The position numbers were made by a program, and so were the translations under genes. Below, piece by piece: positions 36,713-48,414 of a DNA stretch of 64,000 nucleotides. The notes beneath the pieces were generated by a model that worked only from the letters and a program-made list of their open reading frames with translations, ran no database searches and was not told the origin of the DNA. How positions within the stretch are numbered: position 1 is the stretch's first letter; the number at the start of each line of letters is the position of its first letter. The stretch is from Mesocentrotus franciscanus (Eukaryota > Echinodermata > Echinoidea > Camarodonta > Strongylocentrotidae): assembly GCA_037976565.1 (NCBI GenBank), contig CP137679.1, forward strand, positions 10,275,973 to 10,339,972, read 5' to 3'.

Positions 36713-38055
36713 AGAGAGCTAGCCAGATGTACTTGTATAAATTGTAAAAATACATAATTCAATTAAATCATGTATTATATGAATCAGTAATGAAAGAAAA
36801 TATAATACAGCTATCTAAAGTGATATCTTTTAATCCTCAAATTCAGATTATGATCCTTTGATTAAACTCTCCGTCATTCCTTGCGACAGGAACAACATCA
36901 TTTTGGCTTCTCATTAATATTTTACGCTCATTTCCCACTGTACTTTAGACGTTTTCTCCCCCCTCGCGCACATGTCTATCTCTCTCAAACTAACATTGAG
37001 TCACTGATCCAACTTAAAGTACTACGGGGAATTCATGCCAAATCTGAATTATCTTGTCCAAAATTTGGGCAAGGCTGGCTTGTAGGTGTAAAATGAAAGA
37101 TATTTTTGGAGTATGATTATAGATAATTAAAATAATGAAATCCGCAGAGAGGAGGTCGCAGACAAAGGTCTTTCCAGACACTGTGAGATTATTTTGGAGA
37201 GAAATTTGCTCATTTCTGTTTTTAGTTTTATGACATCAAATCATAAAGGAAATCAGAGACATACTAATTAACTTTGATCCAGCCTGTTAAATTTACAGAA
37301 AAAAGAGTTATTTTTTTTAAATGACATCATTTACTTTTTGATGGTAGAATGTCAAACTAATCATGTTTTATGTTGTGCATGTTTAGATGACTCTTGTAAC
37401 TAGTGCCATCAAATTTGAATATATATATTGTACAGAAAATGAAATCTGGAGAGAGTGAAGGAAGAAATGAATGAATGAATGATTGATTAAACAGTTAATA
37501 GGGTAAAATGAATAAATGAGTGAGAGAATGGATTAATGAAATGAGCGATAGATAAATTAACAAATTCTACATTATTTTAATGTTTGTTGTAATGAGAGAT
37601 ATCTCAGTGAAAAATTTGAGTAATTCAACTACATAATGGACTGGAAAGTAGAACATAAGTAATGAACAAATAGTAAGAATGCTTTGAAATTGCTTTATAT
37701 AAGATTCTACATTTTTATTTTTATTTTTATTTAAACAGGGTAACTCTTTCAATATTAAAATTGTTTCCCTGAGAGGCCCTGTACAAATTATAGGTTACAA
37801 ATACAGAGGAAATTAAACAAAGTTTAAATACATACATACCATATCATGAATCATTTGTGTGTTTTTTTTTTTTAATTTTATACACCATGATATAATCAAG
37901 AAAAGAGTAGATATTTGAACAGCTTATACAATATTACCCATCCCTTCAAATTTGAGGTATCTTATAAAAGATGGACATTCTTCAAAATATAAGCCCTATG
38001 ATAAATATTCACGAAATGTAACCTTATTTTTAAATGGTGCCTCAATTGTACATAT

Positions 38056-38130
38056 CATCTGTTAAGATTCAGAAGGACGTTATCTCTGTGTCAAAGTATA
38101 CGAGTTAACATCATTCTGGCTCTCAACAGA
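38056..38130 (+). repeat. Short hairpin repeat, copy 12
   Basis: TGTTAAGATTCAGAAGGACG, loop CTGTGTCAAAGTATACGAG, then TTAACATCATTCTGGCTCTC. Confidence 0.8.
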
Positions 38131-39041
38131 AAAATAATGTGGCTTGGAGAAAATGAAACCTGTTAAAGTTTAAGTTTGATGTTTAGCCAGTAAGCAACCT
38201 TTGGCTCTGTCATATTTCAAATCAATATTAAACTTGTTTTATGGCAACTTACAAATGCTTTTGACCCTTTAATAAATAATGGGTGTGAGAATTCCAGGTT
38301 GATATTGGATGAAAGTCCATTATTTTCTGATTTATCAAATAAATTGTAAATGTTGACTTAAGATCCGTTAATGCAAAGCTCACCACGGTTAGTTTTTAAA
38401 TGTAGCGAGTACTGGAAAAGGACATATGTTTATGTATGTACAAACATGTACATGTATGTGTTACTTCAAGCACATGGCATTTGCTTCCAAACTGTTTGAG
38501 CACTGCTGGTAGACGACTGTTTTTCTGGACCCATCATTGTCTTCGCTTTAATCAAAGAACGTCTACAAACAGAACTATTTATTTCCTTGTGCTCTATGCG
38601 TGCAGGGTCACAGATATAGGAATGGTTGTATTGTAATGATGGGATTAAAATACCACTGCCTTTTTGGAATGTGTTCAAGACATGGCCATTAAATTTGGGT
38701 GAATCTTTTTTGTGGTATAAGTAATGTGGCCATCTTTGACATCATGTCGTACAAGAAGAGGAGAAGGGCACAAAGTTTGGCCACACCGCGTATGTATGTT
38801 GATGGCAATGAGGTTTGTGTTTATATCCAGTGTACTTGATTGCTTCTGTCTTTCTTATGTGGTTGTTTATAAGGAGAAAGGCGTAATGACACTAGTGTTC
38901 TGTATACATGAGTTTGAAAGTGGAATCAATCAGAGTAGGTTGTATTTGTATAAGTATGATTTGCTGAATTGTGGTAATGATGAATCATTATGAGGATGGT
39001 GATAATGTTTTATTTCCGTCTTAATATCTTTTGCTTATCGT

Positions 39042-39115
39042 TGTCTGTTCAGATCCGTAAGGGCATAGCTCAGATATTCTTGCACAGAACCATCACCCCT
39101 GTGCCTCTCAACAGT
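39042..39115. repeat. Short hairpin repeat, copy 13, degenerate
   Basis: GTCTGTTCAGATCCGTAAGG and CCTGTGCCTCTCAACAG keep the outer ends. The inner arms are eroded. Confidence 0.6.
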
Positions 39116-39239
39116 CAATGCAATAGTTTGTACTATGTTAGGCATACCTGAGACAAGCAATTTTTTTGTGCTTCCAAGAATACCTACCAAATGAGAGGTA
39201 GTACATGTATGCACCATATTAAGTTGATCATTTGGAAAT

Positions 39240-39432
39240 ACAGTGAAACCTGTATATAAAGACCGCTCAAGGGAGACAAGAAATGTGGTCCTTATAGGCA
39301 GGTGGTCTTCATGTACAGGTTCCTTTAGTACAGGTTTCAATGACAAACCATATTCAAGAGAAATTAAAAATGTGTTTTTTTACAGACAGGTGGTCTTTCT
39401 ATACAGGTGGTCGCTAAAGCAGGATTGACTGT
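39240..39432 (+). repeat. Short TIR element of the ACAGTGAAACCTG family, copy 2
   Basis: It opens ACAGTGAAACCTGTATATAA and closes CAGGATTGACTGT, with internal GGTGGTCTT repeats. It is close to exon F. Confidence 0.8.
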
Positions 39433-39477
39433 CTTAACTTAAATTTTGTGTATTCACTTTTTGTTATACCTTTCCAG

Positions 39478-39566
39478 CTCAAGAAATCGCCATCATTGAG
39501 GTCTCTCACTGGTTTACTAAAGAAGAAAGACAAAGATAATGAGACGGAAGGAGTATTTTCAAAAAG
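39478..39566 (+). CDS. PDZ-gene exon F, Lys-rich
   Basis: The acceptor is CTTTCCAG and the donor AAAAAG|GTAAGG. It starts in phase 0 and reads LKKSPSLRSLTGLLKKKDKD, then NETEGVFSK plus AG of a split Arg. The KSPSLRSLTGLLKKK segment is short, basic and hydrophobic, so it could be a peptide motif that associates with membrane or a partner protein (inference). No fold was recognised. Confidence 0.8.
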
Positions 39567-39642
39567 GTAAGGTTCGAAATTCTGCTCAACATTAGATAAA
39601 ATTATAAGAGTGAATTAATCAATGGCAAGTGAAAAACATTTC

Positions 39643-39693
39643 CTCTGTTCAGAGCCAAAATGGTGTTAACTCGAGCTCTAGCTCTTAGCAGTC
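39643..39693 (+). repeat. Short hairpin repeat, copy 14, internally deleted
   Basis: TCTGTTCAGAGCCAAAATGG, then GTTAACTCGAGCTC and only an outer right-arm remnant (TAGCAG). Confidence 0.65.
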
Positions 39694-39712
39694 AATTCAT
39701 ACCTAACTGATT

Positions 39713-40005
39713 TTTTAATAATATTCGGTTCTTGTATAGCGCATATCACATTATATCGTCTCTATGTGCATTCAAAGAGCTTTGGAAATTATTACCCCGG
39801 CTTTAGCATGGCTGCCATGACGGCGCTCTAGCACTTCAAGGAATTAATTCCTGCCAGGTACCCATTTACCTCACCTTGGTCGAGTGTAGCAAATGTAGAT
39901 GAATGTCTTGCCAAAGGACATTAGTGCCGCAGCAGGACTCGAACCGCAGACCTTGTAATCCACAGTCGGGTGACATATCCACTCGACCACGACACCTCTA
40001 TATTC
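39713..40005 (-). repeat. tRNA-derived SINE, copy 5
   Basis: The minus strand opens AGAGGTGTCGTGGTCGAGTG and carries a B-box-like GGTTCGAGTCCTG, then ATTTGCTACACTCGACC. It ends GCGCTATACAAGAACCGAA with an ATATTATTA tail. The 3' end differs from the copy at 32929, so a second subfamily shares the same head. Confidence 0.85.
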
Positions 40006-40675
40006 AGATATGACATTTTAATTTTAAAAACATGTCTGTTTTGGTCTATGTTACTTTAGATATAACAGTAATATTCAAGGGTGTAAACATTTATTGATAA
40101 ATGACCAGGCATTTTGGGTAATTGACATTTGTTTAATTATTGATGAGGGGGGTGATTGATAGATTTGTGATTAATTACATCATTATTTGGAATGTGAATA
40201 TGTGATTGTTAACTGACTGAAATATTTGTCAACAGAATGATTGACTGGTTTCAAAATTATTCAAAAGTTAATGTGCCTTGCTTGGAGTAATGAATAGATA
40301 CTGAATAATTCATGATTTTCTCATTTGATATCAAACGATCATTATTCAATCAATCAATCAATCACTTGATTACCTCTATTCATATTTCACTGGGGCAATC
40401 AATTCAGATTATTAAATCTGAGAGTCCTAAATATTTTCAGGGCATTTAATAGAAAACAGTACATTCCCTTATATTATTTGTTAGAATTCTTCCAAAAATT
40501 TACAAATTGATATGTTAAAATAAACTTGGCTTTGTACTTTAGTCCATGATGATTGTTTATCAAAAACTTCCTTCCCATTTGATGAGATAAATTCTTCGAG
40601 GGTTCTCAAATTCATATCCGGTAAAACCCCTGACATGTACTATTGCCACTGATATTGATAACCATCAATCATCGT

Positions 40676-41240
40676 ATAACTCTCCCAAACGGCCTCTGAT
40701 GAGTCTTAGATGAGTCTTTACCGGTAGTCCGTACCTTGCCAAATTTGAAGAACTTCTTCACCATAACTCTCCCAAACAGCCTCTGATGAGTCTTAAGGCC
40801 TGTCCTCATCAGACCGAAGTTGCAAAATAACCTGCTATATTCAGACTCAGGATAATTTCCCGAAGCTCGAAATTACGTCTTCACCAGACCGATACGCTCA
40901 TCACAAAATAGCCCGCTATTTCAGAAACAAGACCAAGATTTCTCAGGATATTTTCTCAACCAAATAGCCCGCTAATTGCGAGTGCGGGCTGATGAAAACA
41001 CATCTTAGCTGGCTAATTTGAGATGGGTCTAGTTAAAATTATTATTTATTTATTTATTTATTTATTCTGCAACTTCGGTCTGATGAAGACAGGCCTTCTG
41101 ATGAGTCTTAGTCGGTTACCTTGCCAAGTTTGAAGAATTACTTCTTCATCATAACTCTCCCAAACGGCCTCTGATGAGTCTCAGATGAGTCTTAGTCCGG
41201 ACCTTGCCAAGTTTTGAAGAACTTCTTCAAGTCCAAGGTT
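40676..41240 (+). repeat. Tandem repeat, about 86 bp unit, three copies, middle one interrupted
   Basis: Each unit begins CATAACTCTCCCAAACGGCC and contains CTCTGATGAGTCTTAG and ACCTTGCCAAGTTTGAAGAA. Unit two is split by the TIR element at 40796-41096. Confidence 0.85.
40796..41096. mobile_element. TIR element (MITE-like), 301 bp, in a tandem repeat
   Basis: AGGCCTGTCCTCATCAGACC at the left and GGTCTGATGAAGACAGGCCT at the right, with AACTTCGGT/ACCGAAGTT continuing the match inward. The interior repeats AATAGCCCGCTA words. It is flanked on both sides by TCTGATGAGTCTTA. Confidence 0.88.
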
Positions 41241-41437
41241 GATTCCATGTAGAGAGAGGGACAGGGAGGAATTCCAAAATACTTTTTTATCACATGATCA
41301 TACATCAATGAATCATTTCAGGATGTAAACACACTGTTCATGTACCCCTGGTTTAGGAAGCGGTGGGAATAGCCAACGGCTAGTTTAGTGAGGTCAGGCT
41401 AAGTGCCATTTAGACACAGGGCATTAAGGAGGCGCGA

Positions 41438-41690
41438 GGAGGCGCGATGGCTCAGTGGTAGAGTGGTGGTAGAGCAGTGGTCTCGTAACTGGGAGTTCCC
41501 AGGTTCAAAACAAAGTAAATGCGCTCATGCCATTTGTGGTAAGGCTTTTAAACTTATTTTATGACCAAGTCCCCTGGAGAGCTAGGACTTAATTAAAGCC
41601 GTCGGTCTCCTAGCTGGTTGCTTACTTAATACATGCTTTCTTAGCAGTCAGGTAAAGCATTTCTCAAACAAACAAACAAACAAATTAAGC
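41438..41690 (+). repeat. tRNA-derived SINE, second family, copy 1
   Basis: It opens GGCGCGATGGCTCAGTGGTA (A-box) and has GGTCTCGTAACTGGGAGTTC and CCAGGTTCAAAAC (B-box). The body has CTAGCTGGTTGC and TTAGCAGTCAGGTAAAGC, and the tail is a CAAA repeat. It is related to 45742-45929. Confidence 0.8.
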
Positions 41691-42357
41691 CCATTACCAG
41701 TACAATAAACCTCTGCAGCAAAATGAAATGATATGATTGTGTAATGTGAATCACATTTCTCTATCTGAGGGTATACAGCTCAGTTGGTACTCATAAGTAT
41801 GGGGCCATTAATTGTTGCACCAGCAGCTGTTTTGTGATAACCCCACAAATTTTTTTTTTTGCAGGAGCATTTTTTGAGGCTGTTTTTGATATGATATCAA
41901 GTCTGCTTTGGGCTGTATAGAGTGCACTGTATATATTATATAATTTTCCTCTTTTTTTTTCGTTTCCAAATACTGACTACCGTATACATTATTTAGTCTT
42001 CTTTTCTCAATATTGCTGCATTTACAATTTGCAATAACTTCTATCATGATATATAAGATCTCAGTAAAAAGTATTTTGTACACAGGAGCAAATAGTGATT
42101 TATAGCTGCAGACAGTAAAATTAATTTTTTATTTTAAAGAGCCTGGGAATTAGTGTTGAAATATTTTATCATACTTTTTCTTTTGAAAGTTCAAAAAGAC
42201 CTCCTTTGAAGAAAAGGTAATATTTACCCTGGGGTGTGGGGCTCTTCTCTCAAAATGTGAGTGGAATGATTGTGGGTTTGACAGTTTGCTCATGAACTCA
42301 TTTGCCGTTGCACCATATGCTGTATCAAGCATTGCTTGTTTGTTTTGTTTTACAATT

Positions 42358-42566
42358 ACAGTGAAACCTGTCTATAAAGACCACTCAATGGAAACATAAA
42401 AAGTGGTCTTTCTAGGCAGGTGGTCTTTATGTACAGGTTCCTTTAGTACAAGTTCCAATGAGAAACCATATTCAAGGGAAACCAAAAATGTGGTCTTTAT
42501 AGACAGGTGGTCTTTATAGATTGGTGGTCGTTATAAACAGGTGGTCACTAAAGCAGGTTTGGCTGT
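42358..42566 (+). repeat. Short TIR element of the ACAGTGAAACCTG family, copy 3
   Basis: It opens ACAGTGAAACCTGTCTATAA and closes GCAGGTTTGGCTGT, with internal GGTGGTCTTTAT repeats. The next base begins a hairpin-family copy. Confidence 0.85.
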
Positions 42567-42567
42567 A

Positions 42568-42615
42568 TATCGTCTGTTCAGAGCCAGAATGGCATTTAAC
42601 TCTGTGTTAAAGTCA
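42568..42615 (+). repeat. Short hairpin repeat, copy 15, left half
   Basis: ATATCGTCTGTTCAGAGCC, then AGAATGGCATTTAACTC and the loop CTGTGTTAAAGT. No right arm follows. Confidence 0.75.
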
Positions 42616-43390
42616 TCATTGACCAAATATTCTGAATGGTTTGGGGGGTTCGATTCAAATTGCACAAAGTTTTAACTAGAATATGAAATTTGTGCAATTT
42701 TTCAGTTGATTCCTTTCATAAAACTATGGCAAAGTCTAAAGATATATCCATATTGAATACATAGTTGGCTGTGTTGTGGAAATGTTTCACCTGTCTCTAT
42801 TCAGGGTTTAGGTGGTGGTTGTATCATTTTTATTCCCTATAAAACAAACAAAATAAAATGAAAAGTTCACAAGGAAGCATTTTTTCTTTATATAAAGGGT
42901 CCGTAAAGGAGGCCAGGACCATAAACAGAATGTCGTGAATTTTAATATGTGGATGAAGTTATGAGGGGTTTAGACAAGCTGTGATGTTGGCAGTGCTCCG
43001 CACCTGTTGTGTGTATTTCGTAGTTGTTTGAGTTGTTTGGACAGTGACATTTTCAAACAATGTCACAAAATCTTGCTGCATGTATATTGAATATACTTAC
43101 AGACACAAACACAGATACACATATATGGGACAAGGTATATTAATGATGTCAGTTTTTAGAAAGTAAATTGGACATAATTAAAGCATGAGAAATGTAATTA
43201 AACTTCAAAAGATGCCACTTTGGCAGGTTAGCTCTTGAAAGCTGACAATAAGCTCCCTTTTTTCCAATGAGGTCTTAAGAGATACATGTAATAGTAGACT
43301 CTTTGCCCAATATTTGCAGAGATTTGAGGGAAAGAAAACAAATTTCAGTAGAATTCAAATCTTACTGTTGATTTTGATCCTCTCTCCTAG

Positions 43391-43617
43391 GCGATCAGCC
43401 AGTGTGCTAGGCCTCGAGACCACACCCAGCAACGGAAGACACCCCAGGCCGCAACGGACAACGGAAGACACCAATGTGACATCACCAACCCATGGCCGCA
43501 AGATCGGTCGTCTGCTCGCCATCAAACCTGACGGTACCCAGGTCATTGAACTTGTTAAGCCGCCCAATGGACCATTTGGGTTTTACATTGCCAAGGGTAC
43601 ATCGAGTACTGGAAACG
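43391..43617 (+). CDS. PDZ-gene exon G, linker and first half of the PDZ domain
   Basis: The acceptor is TCTCCTAG and the donor AAACG|GTAAGT. After a Ser/Thr/Pro-rich linker (RSASVLGLETTPSNGR) it reads THGRKIGRLLAIKPDGTQ, then VIELVKPPNGPFGFYIAKG. The VIEL strand corresponds to PDZ beta-A, and PFGFYI is the carboxylate-binding loop with beta-B. The GFYI form is like PAR-6 rather than the common GLGF. The exon ends after GTSSTGN with one base of a Gly codon, so the intron cuts the domain between the beta-B and beta-C regions. Confidence 0.92.
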
Positions 43618-44946
43618 GTAAGTTCATTCATGTGAGTCGGTGAAACCTGTATACAAAAACAGCTCCAGGGACACAGATGATGTCCTTGTGTATGGCCAAG
43701 AGGTCTTTTGAAAAAGATGCATACATGTACAAATAAAAAGACCTTCTTAAAAGGACCCGCAAGGATCCCAAGTCCATTTCGGGTTCCATGCGCGGCATTT
43801 GTATGTTCTTCTTTATATTCCTCATACTCCTTAAGCGGTAACCCGTAGAATGCCATTTGCTTTTAGGTTTCTTTTTTTTCATTCTAGCTGTACACTAATT
43901 GTTTTTGCAGGTTATTGGTACACTTTAAGTAGAAAGTCATGAGTCAGGATAGTGACGAAGAAGGGGCTTGCCATTCTTACTGTCAAAAAATGAGATGGTC
44001 TTTATTTACAGGTTCTTCTTCATATCGGTTTCCATGAAGAACATTGTGGTCCTTTTAGACAGGTAGTTCCCAAAGAATTTTGACTTGGTCAAACCTTATT
44101 TAAGAATTTGAAAGATATTCTTTACAGAAAGCTGATCTTTTATGTCGGTGGTCACAAAGGCATGATCCACTGAACAAGTTTGTTGATATGATTCAAGATC
44201 AAAACTTTTGTTTGGCAAGGATAGGGGATAAATTACCAAATATTTTGGATGTAAGGGAATCCTTTTCTCTTTAAGGTATTGTTGGTAGAAATAGTATTCA
44301 TTGATTGATCTGTCAGTCCCAATGTGGATGACAAATATTTCTGTGAATTTGAATTCTTTTCCTCAACCCCTCCTCTTGGGTTACCGGTATATAATTGTCT
44401 TATAAAAGTGCTATACATATAAGTATGCAAACTTCAGAGATGACCTATAACAGGTGTTAACAATTATCTTTCATGCTTGAAAATATCCTATAAGCTGTCC
44501 ATTTCAGTCAAATTAAGGGGATATCTGTGAATTAAGGGTTGGAAATGATTTTTTTTTTACCCTTTTGACAGGTTAATGTCTTAGGAAAGTGGCAAAAGTA
44601 TACAATCGTTAGACACCGTCTCACCAGGTGTTGACGATTACTATTCCTGCTTGGTAATATCCGATACTCTGTCCATTTAAGCGGAATCAAAGGGGACGGG
44701 ACTGACCTCAACATCTGTCTAAAACCATAGCGTTGTGGTCACTCTAACTTTTAATTGTTCTTTCAAGGGGTCACAGACTTCTGTTAAGATCTGTCTTACA
44801 AAGTGGAATGGCCTCTCTAATCAACAGCTTGAATATGAATGCAAACTCATTGGTGAGGTCCTGTTTAATGATGAATGACAAGTGTTTTGTGCCTCAAATC
44901 TTTAGTCAAATCTAAGTCACAATCTAAGTCACCTTCATTATCTCAA

Positions 44947-45294
44947 TAGGTATGTCTTCATCAGCTCGAGATTGCCAAATAGCCCGCTATTTCTGATTTG
45001 GGAAATAAGCCCGAAGTTAAAAATCGCGTCTTCATCAGCTCGAGAAATTAGCTCGAGATATTTTGCTCATCCTTCGCGCATAGTGCGAGTCTTCGGGCTG
45101 GTGAAGACGCACCGGACAAATAGCGGGATATTTTGCAAACTAGCCCAAGATATCTTGGGATGATTATCTCGACCAAATATCCCACTAATTGCAACTGTGG
45201 GCTGATGAAGACGCAAATTAGCTGGATAATTTGCGATCAAGATAGTTAAAATGGCGGGTTATTTGGCAATCTTGAGCTGATGAAGACAGGCCTA
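44947..45294. mobile_element. TIR element (MITE-like), 348 bp, related to 40796
   Basis: It opens TAGGTATGTCTTCATCAGCT and closes AGCTGATGAAGACAGGCCTA. TTGCCAAATA/TATTTGGCAA continues inward, and AATAGCCCGCTA words lie inside. Its layout resembles the element at 40796 but the end sequence is different, so it is probably the same family. Confidence 0.85.
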
Positions 45295-45741
45295 TTGTCA
45301 GTTCAATAGCTTTTGCCAGGCAGTGAACACCTGGCAAACATCATTGCTTTTATTATCATAATATCTAGTTTATAGCTTATATTGTCTATAAAATGTTCAG
45401 TTAATGTTGATACGATAATCCAGAACTACTCCTACTTTGCATTTACAAGATATTATTAAAGACTTGAAATGTCTTTGTCATATTTCCATTTTTTGACAAA
45501 CATAAAATCATTCCATCAAAAGCAAAATGTACATTTGTAATTTCTCCAAATTCAAATAATTTTCAAAGTTTGTTATGAGTTAAAGTACATTTTTTTTCCC
45601 AAAGTCTCTACAAAGTCTCTACTTTTCATTTAAAAGATATTCCTTTCATACACTAGCTTCATTTTCAAAATACATCTGTACAGGTACATGTAGATATATT
45701 TGTGCATTTGATTTCTCAAGATCATTGTGATTGGGTTGGTT

Positions 45742-45929
45742 TTACCTGACTGCTAAGAAAGCATGTGTATTCTTGTAACCAAGCAACCAGAGGACCGATG
45801 GCTTTAATTTCTCTCTGAGGTAATGAGGATCAATGCCTTACCAAAGGGCACGAGCGTATCATCTGGTTTTGAACCCGGGATCTCCCGTCAACGAGACCAC
45901 TGCTCTACCACTGAGCCATCGCACCTCCT
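45742..45929 (-). repeat. tRNA-derived SINE, second family, copy 2
   Basis: The minus strand opens AGGTGCGATGGCTCAGTGGT and has GGTCTCGTTGACGGGAGATC and CCGGGTTCAAAACC, then the CAACCAGC-like and TTAGCAGTCAGGTAAA words of the copy at 41438. Confidence 0.8.
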
Positions 45930-46389
45930 GATATTCTAACAACCTATAAAAGAACCATCGTATATATAGCAAATACAGCATTAATCAGGATAAAAGAAGT
46001 GCAAAGATCAGGACTTTGTCAATATTCTCATTTTTTCCCCTTTCTTCTTGATCTGTCATCACTCTTTTCTAATGGCATTGACAAGTATGTTAAAGAGACC
46101 TTCCAAAGATATCATATGTTGGTTCAAAGCAAACACAAATTGTTATGCAGGAGTTTCATATACATTTAACACTGGAAGAGTGATAACCTGAGTTTATAAC
46201 TTCACAAAAGTAAACAACTCAAAGTTTTCCTCCCCCTAAAATAGGCTTCTTTGGTCCTCAGATTCTAGTTTTAAAGATAATGTTGATGACTGGTAATATG
46301 TTTATGTTGAATGAACAGTCTAGAGGTTATCTAAAAGGTTTAGTAGAGGTTATAAACAAATTCACAAAACCCTGCTGTAAATCCTAAAC

Positions 46390-46560
46390 AATTAAAAACA
46401 CAGGTATCGGTAAATGGGACTAAACAAACATGTGGCATCCAAAATTTAGTCCAAAGAAATAAACTATTTCTAGTCATGCATGTATTTGAAATATGAAAGC
46501 ATTTCAAAAGCATTTCAAAAGCAATTCTTTTCATGGGATATTGCTACTATTTTATTCTTC
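46390..46560 (-). repeat. Dispersed repeat, unknown family (copy 3, partial)
   Basis: The minus strand shares the ATGCCACATGTTTGTTTAGT-like and TCATATTTCAAATAC words with 50520-50640. Confidence 0.5.
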
Positions 46561-46972
46561 CAAATAAAAAAAAAAGCTCAAAAATCATTTGGCACCATTA
46601 CCAGAACTCACCCTTCTTTTCAAGCAGTCTTTAATCCCTACATGTAAAAGACGTACATTTGTGTCCCAGATAATAGCATGTACTATCTACCTTTGAAAGA
46701 GAGGGCTTCTTCTTGAGCTCTTACATGTAGGTTTTAGTTATAACAGTATTTTATCCCTTACCTTCTGCTCTGGCCCCTGGATTTGGGTCTTAAACGATGA
46801 GGCGGGAAGTTAGATTTAAGGAAGTTGCTGATGACATGCATGTAGGTGAAGATGAGGAAATTATTCATGTTTCCTCCTTGGCAGTGAAGCAGCGCTGCAT
46901 GAGTTTATACATGTGCTGCATCAGTAGATCCTTCCATCATTATACTGTCTTTCTCGATGCTTCAGCATCCCA

Positions 46973-47437
46973 TCTCTCTCTCAGTCTCTCTCTCTCTCTC
47001 TCTAGTTCTCTCTCTTTCTGTTCCCCTTTCTCTCCTCTTTTCTTCCCCTTTCTCTCCTCTTTTCTTCCTTTTTGCATCTTTCTCTTTCACTCTTTTTTTC
47101 TCTCTCTCTCTCTTTCTCTCCCTCTTTCTTTCTCTTCCTCTTGCTCTTGTTGCTCTTTTCTCTATCTCTCACTCCCTCTTTCTCTTTCACTCCTTTCTGA
47201 CATGATGTATGTCATGCTCTTCTCCCACCCTCCTCTCTACATGTATCTCTCTCTCTCACTTTTCTTTTTTCTCTTGATTTCTCTATCTCTTTTTCTTTAT
47301 TTATTCTGATATCTATTCCTCTCTGTATCTATTTCTCTATCTTTTCCTTTCTCTATCTCTCATTATTTGTCTCTATATCTATTTCTCTTTTTTGCTTCTC
47401 TCTTACCTTTCTCCCCCTCTCTCTCTCTCTCTCTCTC
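46973..47437. repeat. CT-rich low-complexity region
   Basis: Repeated TCTCTC and TTTCTC blocks. Long Ser/Leu/Phe open frames over it are artefacts. Confidence 0.92.
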
Positions 47438-48414
47438 TATTCCTTCTCTATCTTCTTTTTAATTCTCTTTTTTTTGCCATTTTATTGTTATGGGGACATA
47501 TCCTTGATTGATATTTCAGGTGTGAGGAAATCATCTTTTGTTGATATCCTGATCTCGATTAGGTACGGGGGAAATGCGAACTCGGTTTTGGCAACGACTC
47601 CAAGATTCAAAACTTGGCTTAAAAAAGACTTCTATTTTAAATACAGATCCATATTCCTCCATTAACACTGACCTCACTTTCTGCTAACAGCAGGAAAAGG
47701 TTAAATTGGCATTTGTTGATGTTATCTGGTTCTTTCTATTTTATTTTTTTGATTTTGTCAGATACGTAAACCAACAGTTGATAGAACCTGAGTGTAAATG
47801 TGTATTATATGATCAGTATCAAGTCTGATTTGCATTGTCTTCGCGTATTTTTAAACTTTATCTCCAAAGGATGTCATTTTTGTAAGGCATTTTGATAAAT
47901 GAATTAAATTGAGGGCTCTTTTGCCTTCACAATAAAAAGCAAACAAATCTTACCAGATGCTGATGAAGATAACGCTGAAGATACAAGTGGAAATGAAGAA
48001 TTTTCTGTTTGAAATAATATAATTATTTCAATGCCTTGACAAGGAATAGACACTTTCCGTAATTGTGATTCATCCTAAAAAATTCCCTGGTGTCATAGAG
48101 ATTGTGCTTCAGATGCTCTGGGCATAATTGTTTTATGGTGAATTTGTAATGTTACTGGTATTGTCAAGCCCCAACTATTCCTAATCCAACCCTGACTGTA
48201 TACCTAACTTAAAACCCTTTGCAACCTTAACCCTAACTTTACTATCATTTGGCAAGATATTAATTCCCATTTGCCAAGATATTAATTCCCATTTGCCACT
48301 CTCCAAAAAGTTCCTTGAAAGGATTGCGAATTTTGCAGAGAGAATAGATTTTTTTTAAATATAAAAAAATCATTTTGTTTGAACATTATCTATTCCTTTC
48401 TATCTTTGCTACAG

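Larger units (their letters stand above)
34106..39477 (+). other. Intron E-F (5.4 kb)
   Basis: It holds hairpin copies at 34404, 35581, 35712 (divergent), 38056 and 39042, a long GATA array (36316-36712) and one short TIR element (39240-39432) ending about 45 nt before the acceptor. No exon is supported in it. Confidence 0.7.
39567..43390 (+). other. Intron F-G (3.8 kb)
   Basis: It contains hairpin remnants (39643, 42568), SINEs (39713 minus, 41438 plus), a tandem repeat split by a TIR element (40676-41240), a short TIR element (42358) and AT-rich filler. The acceptor is TCTCCTAG. Confidence 0.7.
43618..48414 (+). other. Intron G-H (4.8 kb) inside the PDZ domain
   Basis: It begins with a degenerate copy of the ACAGTGAAACCTG family (about 43640-44170) and holds a TIR element (44947-45294), a SINE (45742-45929, minus), a dispersed repeat (46390-46560) and a CT-rich region (46973-47437). 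No exon is supported in it. Confidence 0.7.

Noticed and set aside
36318..36762. Ile/Tyr/Leu/Ser frames resembling membrane segments
   Set aside because: They are translations of the GATA array. The same applies to 53561-54128.
48375..48414. In-frame extension upstream of exon H to a possible start codon
   Set aside because: It lies in the polypyrimidine tract, and the acceptor at 48414 completes the PDZ Gly codon exactly.
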